Shown here in pieces: positions 1 through 4,958 of a DNA stretch of 10,795 nt; within the stretch, counting starts at the first letter, position 1, and each line of letters begins with the position of its first letter. The notes beneath the pieces were generated by a model. The model had not been told where the DNA came from, did no database searches, and saw nothing but the letters and a program-made list of their open reading frames with translations. The translations under genes were made by a program, and so were the position numbers. This DNA comes from a bacterium (GTDB lineage: Bacteria > Zhuqueibacterota > Zhuqueibacteria > Thermofontimicrobiales > Thermofontimicrobiaceae). The stretch is taken from contig JALOPY010000033.1 in assembly GCA_025453735.1 (NCBI GenBank), positions 1 through 10,795 of the forward strand, in the 5' to 3' direction.

Positions 1-1014
1 TTCCAGTTCGATAAGCTGGGATCATTGCTATTTACAAAAAAGGGAACTGCCAATAATCCTGTCATCCTCTTACCGGGTCATATCGATGAGATTGGTTTTG
101 TCGTCTCTGGCATCAATGAAAAAGGATTTTTGACATTCAACACAATTGGCGGATGGTTTAGCCAGGTGCTGCTGGGACAGCGTGTTGTGGTTCGGACAAA
201 AACCGGGGATATTCCTGGCGTCATTGCGGCAAAGCCCCCGCATGTGTTGAGCCCGGAAGAGCGCAACAAAGTGATCGAAAAAGAAAATATGTTTATCGAC
301 CTCGGGTGCAGCAATAGGAAAGAAGCAGAGACGCTGGGGATTCGTGTCGGCGATCCGGTTGTGCCATATTCCATATTTTCAATTATTCAGAAGACCGCTT
401 TCGAGATTAAGAATGGAGTGGAGCACGATAAAGGGCTTGTTAAATTGGCAATGGGAAAAGCATTTGATGATCGTGTCGGCGTCTTTATCGCGCTGGAAGT
501 GATACGCCGATTGCAGGAACAAGAAATTGCACATCCGAACACAGTTGTGGGCGCGGCAACCATTCAGGAAGAAGTGGGCGCACGAGGTGCCCGAACAACA
601 GCATGGCTGGCAGAACCCGATGTTTGCATCACCCTGGAGGTGGATGTGGCTGGCGATGTTCCTGGCGTCGAGCAGCAATTGGCCCAGGCAGTGTTGGGAA
701 AGGGACCGGCGATTCTCACGTATGACGCGTCGATGATTCCCAATCAGCCGTTGAAAGAATTCATGATCGAGCAGGCAGAGAAGAATAGCATTCCATATCA
801 GCTCTCATCAGTTGCCCGGGGTGGAACCGATGCTGGTGCGATTCACATCTTGCGGGCTGGATGTCCCAGCATTGTGCTGGGCGTTCCCACCAGGCACATT
901 CACTCCCATGTCGGACTGCTCTGTCTTGATGATATTGAGAGCTGCATTCAGCTTGTCTTGAAAACTGTTATCAATATGAATGAAGCTGTCGTGAAAGGAT
1001 TTACTGCGATGTGA
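1..1014 (+). CDS. M42 family metallopeptidase (glutamyl aminopeptidase / endoglucanase-M type), 5'-truncated
   Basis: Cytosolic zinc or cobalt aminopeptidase of the M42 (TET/FrvX) family, which usually forms dodecamers that trim peptides from the N-terminus. All expected metal ligands are visible: His and Asp of GHIDEIGF (79-87), the bridging Asp of AFDDR (466-468), the Glu pair of QEEVGARG (568-573, general base and ligand), the Asp of LEVDVAGD (643-645) and the His of RHIHSH (901-903). The reading frame is open to base 1 and starts mid-domain with FQFDKLGSLL, equivalent to the family DxLGN segment. About 40 N-terminal residues are therefore missing, and the TTG at 25 is not the real start. 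The C-terminus is complete, and its TGA lies inside the first unit of a 7-bp repeat array. Family assignment is firm. The exact substrate (aminopeptidase or a FrvX/cellulase-M style annotation) cannot be read from sequence. Confidence 0.93.
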   Translation, partial: FQFDKLGSLLFTKKGTANNPVILLPGHIDEIGFVVSGINEKGFLTFNTIGGWFSQVLLGQRVVVRTKTGDIPGVIAAKPPHVLSPEERNKVIEKENMFIDLGCSNRKEAETLGIRVGDPVVPYSIFSIIQKTAFEIKNGVEHDKGLVKLAMGKAFDDRVGVFIALEVIRRLQEQEIAHPNTVVGAATIQEEVGARGARTTAWLAEPDVCITLEVDVAGDVPGVEQQLAQAVLGKGPAILTYDASMIPNQPLKEFMIEQAEKNSIPYQLSSVARGGTDAGAIHILRAGCPSIVLGVPTRHIHSHVGLLCLDDIESCIQLVLKTVINMNEAVVKGFTAM

Positions 1015-1073
1015 GATGTGAAACGTGAACAGTGAAATGTGAGACTTAAGACGAGAAACGTGAGACGTGAAAT
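1011..1073. repeat. Degenerate 7-bp tandem array, consensus GTGARAC
   Basis: Nine consecutive heptamers stay exactly in phase: GTGAGAT, GTGAAAC, GTGAACA, GTGAAAT, GTGAGAC, TTAAGAC, GAGAAAC, GTGAGAC, GTGAAAT. The first unit overlaps the end of the M42 gene and supplies its TGA stop at 1012-1014. No coding or hairpin role is evident. Seven is not a multiple of three, so the array would not encode a regular peptide. Confidence 0.85.
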
Positions 1074-1142
1074 GTCACCCAACGCATCCGCCGCGTGCTA
1101 TAATATTACCAGTCAAATCTTTGTTTTTTGGCAAGAAAATCT

Positions 1143-1240
1143 CCAAACACCAAGACCAAGAAACAGCAATAGACACAAAGAAAAATTAAGATAATCATTA
1201 TTCTTTGCTTCGTGAACTTGGTGTTTGCTTTGTGACTTTT
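1143..1240. repeat. Inverted arms of a CCAAGAC/CACAAAG-type degenerate repeat
   Basis: CAAACACCAAG at 1144-1154 is the exact reverse complement of CTTGGTGTTTG at 1217-1227, with 62 bases between. A second shorter complementary pair is CACAAAG (1174-1180) with CTTTGTG (1228-1234), though the two pairs are not nested. The left arm looks like decayed 7-bp units rich in CCAAGAC; the right arm holds the same motif reversed. It could fold into an imperfect long stem or be the remains of a dispersed repeat. No ORF with gene-like features lies here. Confidence 0.6.
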
Positions 1241-1259
1241 CGTTAAGCAAATTACTGCA

Positions 1260-1298
1260 GCCTGGCTGCGCCAGGCACCATGCGCTATGCGCCAAGCA
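1260..1298. repeat. CCATGCG-type heptamer array with a small GC hairpin
   Basis: Five units of seven bases follow in phase from 1264: GGCTGCG, CCAGGCA, CCATGCG, CTATGCG, CCAAGCA. Overlapping the left end is a hairpin, GCCTGG (1260-1265) / CCAGGC (1271-1276) around a 5-base loop. No T-run follows, so a terminator role is not supported. Together with the two repeats upstream, it leaves little other structure in the 358-base gap between the M42 and STAS genes (1015-1372). Of the rest I see only AT-rich sequence before the STAS gene and no convincing promoter. Confidence 0.6.
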
Positions 1299-1372
1299 TT
1301 GCAGAGATGTGTAAATTTTAAGCTAATAAAAAAAAGTTCCTCGATGAAAAAAGAGACAACACAGGAGGACGA

Positions 1373-1720
1373 ATGGAAATACAAAGTCAAATGACAAAAA
1401 ATGTTGGCATCATTTCATTTACAGGAAAAATGTTGGGCGATCCCGCGGATTCGAAATTATTCGAAGCCCGGTTGAACGAATTGATCAAGCAGGGGATTCG
1501 TCGTGTCATTCTGGACCTGAATAATGTCCAGCGGATCAACAGCACCGGATTAGCCATTTTGATCACGGCGACGACATTGTGCTCCCAGAGCAGCGAAGAG
1601 AAGGTGGCATTGGTCGGGATCAATGATTTTATCCAGGGCGCTTTGACATTGACGCGGTTGAGTCAATTTTTTGACTATTATGAAAAGATCGATGATGTTA
1701 AGATAAAGCTCGAAGCGTAA
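1373..1720 (+). CDS. STAS-domain anti-sigma factor antagonist (SpoIIAA/RsbV-like)
   Basis: A 115-residue single STAS domain, the size expected for anti-anti-sigma proteins of the SpoIIAA/RsbV class. These cytosolic proteins bind a HATPase_c anti-sigma kinase when unphosphorylated and release the sigma factor or other client. The beta strand VILDLNNV (residues 45-52) is followed by the phospho-site loop INSTGLAIL, with Ser57 in the position normally phosphorylated; Thr58 is adjacent. AGGAGG at 1363-1368, four bases before ATG, makes the start secure. A SpoIIE-type phosphatase gene follows after 107 bases on the same strand, which fits a phosphatase that dephosphorylates Ser57. No kinase gene is in the window. 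It could instead control a non-sigma output such as a cyclase or secretion regulator. Confidence 0.9.
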   Translation: MEIQSQMTKNVGIISFTGKMLGDPADSKLFEARLNELIKQGIRRVILDLNNVQRINSTGLAILITATTLCSQSSEEKVALVGINDFIQGALTLTRLSQFFDYYEKIDDVKIKLEA

Positions 1721-1827
1721 GTGAAAAAATGCAGCTTTGATCGAATCTTCAAATGGAAAAATGGTGATTATCTGAAAACATTCAGTCAAACACAGGGATA
1801 TAAACAAGGTTTAACCAAAATTAGTTC

Positions 1828-3021
1828 ATGCTATCAAATCCCAAAGATTTCTATCGAAAATTAGATGCTTTTTTGTCGGAGATTTACCAGGTTGGTTCTG
1901 AGAATATTATCGCAATCGTGTTGACCGAGCTGGTAAATTTTCTGGGCAAAGACCTTCGTATTCAAAATGGCAGGCTGTATGAATTGGATGTTGAAAATTT
2001 TGTCCTGCTGCATCATATTAATCTGGAAAATATTCCCGAATCGATCCAAACGCTGCAGCTTGATAATGAAGCTGTCCAACTGGTTTTACTGCATGGGTGC
2101 TATATTTATAATGAACCACGACTCATCTCGATGATTCGCTCTGGCGCAGCGCAGTTGACACCGGCAGCTTTTTATGTTCAAAAAGAGGAGCACGTGTGGC
2201 TGTTTGTGTTTGAATTGCTCACCGGCTGGGAACGGGAGGAGATCGATTTTTCACTGAACACAATTCGCAAAGTTCTAACTGCTCGAATCTCCAGCGAAAC
2301 ATTCCGAAATTATCTCCATCAAGCTGAATTGATTCAGCGAAGCTTATTGCCGAAAAAATCGCCAAAGATCGAAGGATTTGATATCGCGGGCAAGTCAATT
2401 TCTACCGATATTGTTGGCGGTGATCTTTACGATTATATCGAGTATGACAGTGAGACTTTTGGAGTTGCGGTCGGCGATGCCAGCGGACACGGACTTCCGG
2501 CTGCATTAGTGGTGCGGGATGTTGTCACCGGTCTTCGTATGGGGCTGGAACGGGAGATGAAATTGACCAAAGCGCTGGAAAAACTCAATAGGGTAATCCA
2601 TCGCAGCAGCCTATCAACTTCGTTTATCTCGCTATTTTACTGCGAGATTGAAACCGATGGAACAGTTGTCTATTCCAACGCCGGGCATCCACCGCCATTG
2701 CTCGTGAGCGGGGATGAAAGTCAAATGCTGGATCGCGGGGGATTTGTGCTGGGACCTTTGCCAGAGGTAAAATTGAAGCGCGGTTTCGCAATGCTGAATC
2801 CGGGAAACAGTCTCATTTTGTACAGCGATGGAATTCTGGAACGGCAAAACCGCTACGGCATTCCATTTGAAATGGAGCGATTGAGAAAATTTGTCATGGA
2901 AAATCAACATCTTTCAGCCGACGAACTGATGAATCTCATTATCAAAACGGTTTATAATTTCGGCGGGAAAAGCAAATGGAAAGATGACGCGACTGTTGTC
3001 GTTGTCAAACGATTGAAATAG
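1828..3021 (+). CDS. PP2C-type SpoIIE/RsbU-like serine phosphatase with N-terminal GAF-like sensor
   Basis: A 397-residue soluble protein. Residues 1-155 look like a GAF-type sensory domain, with no transmembrane segments. Residues 156-180 form a linker helix (QAELIQRSLLPKKSP) typical of the regulatory switch in this family. Residues 181-396 are the SpoIIE phosphatase domain, with manganese-ligand positions preserved: GGDLYDY (Asp199), GDASGHG (Asp217), YSDGI (Asp334) and KDDATV (Asp386/387). SNAGHPPP, another family hallmark, is at 283-290. It probably dephosphorylates the STAS protein encoded just upstream, switching on an anti-sigma partner circuit in response to whatever the N-terminal domain senses. 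ATG 1828 is the first start after an in-frame TAG at 1822; its ribosome site is weak (AAGG near 1805), so coupling to the STAS gene is possible. The gene converges on the minus-strand gene with only 28 bases between. Confidence 0.9.
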   Translation: MLSNPKDFYRKLDAFLSEIYQVGSENIIAIVLTELVNFLGKDLRIQNGRLYELDVENFVLLHHINLENIPESIQTLQLDNEAVQLVLLHGCYIYNEPRLISMIRSGAAQLTPAAFYVQKEEHVWLFVFELLTGWEREEIDFSLNTIRKVLTARISSETFRNYLHQAELIQRSLLPKKSPKIEGFDIAGKSISTDIVGGDLYDYIEYDSETFGVAVGDASGHGLPAALVVRDVVTGLRMGLEREMKLTKALEKLNRVIHRSSLSTSFISLFYCEIETDGTVVYSNAGHPPPLLVSGDESQMLDRGGFVLGPLPEVKLKRGFAMLNPGNSLILYSDGILERQNRYGIPFEMERLRKFVMENQHLSADELMNLIIKTVYNFGGKSKWKDDATVVVVKRLK

Positions 3022-3049
3022 CTATTTGCTTCTGAAGAATTTCTTTATC

Positions 3050-3709
3050 CTACAAAAGCTTTTTCATAATTGTCTCGCAGTTGTGATATTGCTTCACTTT
3101 TTCTTCGATAAAAGCAACATTGTTTTGTAACTCATCGACCGGGTAATCAGCCGGCACGAAAACGACGAATAACGCATCGGTGGTCTTTCCGGTGATCATC
3201 GTTCGGGCTGAATCTGCCGAAGGATTGCCAAACGGTCCCACCTCATCAGCCAGCGTGAGACGCTGTTTGACGTTGATAAATTCTTTTCGAATCCCTTCGT
3301 ACCCCTCGTTTTCTCTGCCCAGCCGCAAATGCACATTCCCGAAAACCTTGCTGACATCGTACAAACCAAGCGAGAGTAATAATTGCAATGAACAGAAGTT
3401 GCAGGTATCCACAAGTGAATTGATCTGGTACAGCGGATTGCTCTTCAAAACGCGGCGCAATAATGCTTCGGATGAGGGTCGGGTCTTGGTAGGATCCAAA
3501 CCGATTTTTTGATAAAGCGAGCGAGTGATATTCAAACGATCCATTGCATCTGCTGGGGATAGATATTTTGCGCGAAGCTCGGATGAAAGGATTTCAAGGT
3601 CTGCCAGTAACAGGTCATTTTTGCTCGTCACTTTCAGCTTCGTGAATTGTATGACTCCTAGCTTCACGATATTTTTAACGCGATTTTCAATAGCAATTTT
3701 TATTTCCAT
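3050..3709 (-). CDS. Stand-alone B3/B4 domain protein (PheRS beta editing-domain-like)
   Basis: A 219-residue soluble protein of the B3/B4 family (COG3382-like), related to the editing domain of phenylalanyl-tRNA synthetase beta subunit. Residues 71-118 carry the family core: LDPTKTRPSSEALLRRVLK, then NPLYQINSLVDTCNFCSLQ and LGLYD. A second conserved block, LADEVGPFGNPSADSARTM, is at 153-171. In PheRS this fold hydrolyses misacylated Tyr-tRNA(Phe). Free-standing versions are proposed trans-editing or nucleic-acid-binding proteins, but the substrate here is unknown. The start is supported by GGAGG at 3714-3718, four bases upstream on the minus strand, and by a matching promoter at 3730-3761. 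It is monocistronic in this window, convergent with the phosphatase and divergent from the rhodanese operon. The SpoIIE neighbour gives no obvious functional link. Confidence 0.85.
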   Translation of the reverse strand: MEIKIAIENRVKNIVKLGVIQFTKLKVTSKNDLLLADLEILSSELRAKYLSPADAMDRLNITRSLYQKIGLDPTKTRPSSEALLRRVLKSNPLYQINSLVDTCNFCSLQLLLSLGLYDVSKVFGNVHLRLGRENEGYEGIRKEFINVKQRLTLADEVGPFGNPSADSARTMITGKTTDALFVVFVPADYPVDELQNNVAFIEEKVKQYHNCETIMKKLL

Positions 3710-3729
3710 TTAGCCTCCAATATTTTTCT

Positions 3730-3761
3730 CAAAGATAAAAAAGAATTCGCTCAAGTGCAAA
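3730..3761 (-). promoter_or_regulatory. Bacteroidota-type promoter for the B3/B4 gene
   Basis: On the minus strand, TTTG (3761-3758) is followed by exactly 20 bases and then TATCTTTG (3737-3730). This matches the TTTG-N19-21-TAnnTTTG consensus recognised by the Bacteroidota primary sigma factor. Transcription would begin near 3723-3724, giving a leader of about 14 bases that just contains the GGAGG site. Position and orientation fit the downstream gene well. No transcript data are available. Confidence 0.6.
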
Positions 3762-3800
3762 TATTTTTTTCAGAGAATTGAACGAACTCAAAATTTCTTC

Positions 3801-3832
3801 CTTGACTTTTATGGTTTGATTCCATAGATTTG
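3801..3832 (+). promoter_or_regulatory. Bacteroidota-type promoter for the rhodanese operon
   Basis: TTG at 3802-3804 (context CTTG), 20 bases, then TAGATTTG at 3825-3832 fit the TTG-N20-TAnnTTTG layout. The predicted start is near 3839-3840, leaving an untranslated leader of about 128 bases that contains the dyads at 3844-3876 and 3911-3929. Read as a sigma-70 promoter the same bases give TTGACT-N17-TAGATT, so the location is the same either way. A second -10-like TATACT at 3835-3840 lacks a good -35. Confidence 0.55.
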
Positions 3833-3876
3833 ACTATACTTGGACTGATTCCATCCGTCCAGTTAATGGAATCAGT
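3817..3876. promoter_or_regulatory. Dyad operator candidate, three TGATTCCAT half-sites
   Basis: ACTGATTCCAT at 3844-3854 and ATGGAATCAGT at 3866-3876 form a perfect 11-bp inverted repeat around an 11-base spacer. A third half-site, TGATTCCAT, lies at 3817-3825, in the same orientation as the left arm and 29 bases upstream of it, overlapping the predicted promoter. The dyad begins about five bases after the predicted transcription start. It could be a repressor operator, a roadblock site, or a 5'-leader hairpin that stabilises the mRNA. The extra half-site within the promoter favours protein binding. No regulator gene sits next to it. Confidence 0.55.
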
Positions 3877-3910
3877 ATGAAATCTTAATCCGTAATAAGC
3901 ATAACTCAGA

Positions 3911-3929
3911 GACAATTTGCCAAATTGTC
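3911..3929. promoter_or_regulatory. Second leader palindrome GACAATTTG-C-CAAATTGTC
   Basis: A perfect 9-bp inverted repeat around a single base, about 40 bases before the rhodanese start. As RNA it would form roughly an 8-bp stem with a 3-base loop. There is no T-run, so it is not a standard terminator. GACAATTT recurs at 3955-3962, five bases before the ATG. It could be a protein-binding site or a translation-control hairpin, and the start codon lacks a recognisable Shine-Dalgarno sequence. Confidence 0.45.
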
Positions 3930-3967
3930 CACCTTGTTAATTTCGATCAACAACGACAATTTAATCT

Positions 3968-4546
3968 ATGAAGAAAAAAAAACTGAACCTGGCGATCAAA
4001 GAAGCAATGCTCATTCTGGTTATTGCAGTGGTTTTGGGAATGGTGGTCAACTTGTTCCATCCCAACCATGTTCAAATCGCGACCAGGCGTCCGTCATTGA
4101 AATTTGCACCGGATACCATGCTTGCGCAGGATTTGCCCGGCGTTTCATTTTCGTCGGACCAAGAAGCTGAAGATGAAAAAAATGAGCAAATCACAGAACC
4201 AATGTTGATCACGACGGAGCAGGTGCTGCAGCTCATCGCCGGCGAAATGGCGCTATTGCTCGATGCCCGAAGCAAAGCTGAATTTGAGAAATCCCATATT
4301 CCGGGCGCGCAAAATGTGCCCTATCCAAATTTATCGCTATATCAGGCAAGACTGGATTCGCTGCCCGATGACCAGTGGCTGGTTTGCTATTGCGATGGAC
4401 CGCCCTGTCAACAGGCAGAATCATTGGCTGCAGAGCTGATCAAATCGGGTCATGGATTGGTCGCGGTTTATTTTGATGGCTTGAACGGATGGAAAGCATC
4501 GGGTCAGGAAATCGAGGGGAAGGAGGCTGCGAAAATTGAAAATTAA
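3968..4546 (+). CDS. Membrane-anchored rhodanese-like sulfurtransferase
   Basis: A 192-residue protein. A lysine-rich N-terminus (MKKKKL) precedes one transmembrane helix at about 13-29, so by the positive-inside rule the rest should lie outside the cytoplasm. A 45-residue linker leads to a rhodanese domain at about 77-185: LLLDARSKAEFEKSHIPGAQNVPY (DAR at 99-101, HIPGA at 110-114), then the active loop around YCDGPPC with Cys142 as the likely persulfide-forming residue and Cys147 nearby, and a terminal DGLNGWKASG. ATG 3968 is the first start after an in-frame TAA at 3962 and has no Shine-Dalgarno sequence. The 3' end overlaps the next gene by 11 bases, implying translational coupling. The role is probably sulfane-sulfur or thiol handling in the envelope. 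The substrate is unknown, and a binding-only role is possible. Confidence 0.88.
   Translation: MKKKKLNLAIKEAMLILVIAVVLGMVVNLFHPNHVQIATRRPSLKFAPDTMLAQDLPGVSFSSDQEAEDEKNEQITEPMLITTEQVLQLIAGEMALLLDARSKAEFEKSHIPGAQNVPYPNLSLYQARLDSLPDDQWLVCYCDGPPCQQAESLAAELIKSGHGLVAVYFDGLNGWKASGQEIEGKEAAKIEN
4521..4526 (+). promoter_or_regulatory. Ribosome binding site fixing a TTG start
   Basis: AGGAGG lies inside the end of the rhodanese gene, nine bases before TTG 4536. It is the reason to accept the unusual TTG start for the membrane protein gene, since no ATG is available before the first hydrophobic helix. Confidence 0.8.
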
Positions 4547-4958
4547 AACCTGGGATAATTTGTTTTTGATTGTGAGATGGCTTATTGCCGCAATCTTTAT
4601 TTTCGCCGGGATTACGAAAATTTTGAATCCGGAGAATTTCGCCAGGGATATTGATAATTACCGGATGCTTCCGTATCTGCTTGTCACGATCATGGCGATC
4701 ATCCTGCCGTGGCTGGAAATTTTATGCGGCATTTTTCTGATCATCGGAAAATGGGAAAAGGGAGCGGCTTTTATGCTGCTGATTTTGACCATGATGTTTC
4801 TTATCGCCATGAGCTCAGCAATTTTTCGAGGACTGGACATCACCTGCGGCTGTTTTGCCATGACGGCAGAGGGGACAAAAGTTGGAATGACACGATTGAT
4901 TCAGGATTCGATCCTGTTTGGAATTATTTTAATCATAAATTTGCGGGAGGAAAAATAA
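4536..4958 (+). CDS. MauE/DoxX-like four-helix membrane protein
   Basis: A 140-residue integral membrane protein with four predicted helices, at about 10-28, 46-70, 77-96 and 119-136. The first helix carries the DoxX/MauE signature AGITKILNPENFA (24-36). A CGC pair (Cys104, Cys106) sits in RGLDITCGCF after helix 3, a pattern typical of MauE-like members. MauE in methylamine dehydrogenase maturation is thought to support disulfide formation or redox handling in the periplasm, and DoxX relatives act in thiosulfate or quinone-linked redox. Initiation is at TTG 4536 with AGGAGG nine bases upstream. It overlaps the rhodanese gene by 11 bases, and its TAA shares a base with the next ATG (TAATG). 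Together with the rhodanese it suggests an envelope thiol/sulfur redox function. The electron acceptor and target are not known. Confidence 0.87.
   Translation: MKIKTWDNLFLIVRWLIAAIFIFAGITKILNPENFARDIDNYRMLPYLLVTIMAIILPWLEILCGIFLIIGKWEKGAAFMLLILTMMFLIAMSSAIFRGLDITCGCFAMTAEGTKVGMTRLIQDSILFGIILIINLREEK
4945..4950 (+). promoter_or_regulatory. Ribosome binding site of the transglutaminase gene
   Basis: GGGAGG sits seven bases before ATG 4958. Together with the signal peptide that begins exactly there, it fixes this start over the longer in-frame extension back to 4709, which would run through the membrane-protein gene. Confidence 0.85.

Noticed and set aside
1099..1104. TATAAT as a -10 box for the STAS gene
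   Set aside because: No acceptable -35 lies upstream, and the site is about 270 bases from the start codon, before the repeat arms.
1106..1390. Minus-strand open frames through the repeat-rich gap
   Set aside because: Their peptides are translations of the degenerate repeats (HAWRIAHGAWR-like) with no domain, ribosome site or conservation signal.
3022..3049. Bidirectional terminator between the convergent genes
   Set aside because: Only very short complementary segments (CTTC/GAAG, AAGAA/TTCTT) are present, with no G-C-rich stem or T-run.
3925..4170. Open frame overlapping the start of the rhodanese gene
   Set aside because: It is out of frame with the rhodanese, has no recognisable domain, and ends early. 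The anchored rhodanese frame explains the sequence.
4709..4957. A longer start for the transglutaminase gene, 83 codons upstream
   Set aside because: The extension lies wholly within the MauE-like gene in another frame. The signal peptide and GGGAGG site point to ATG 4958.
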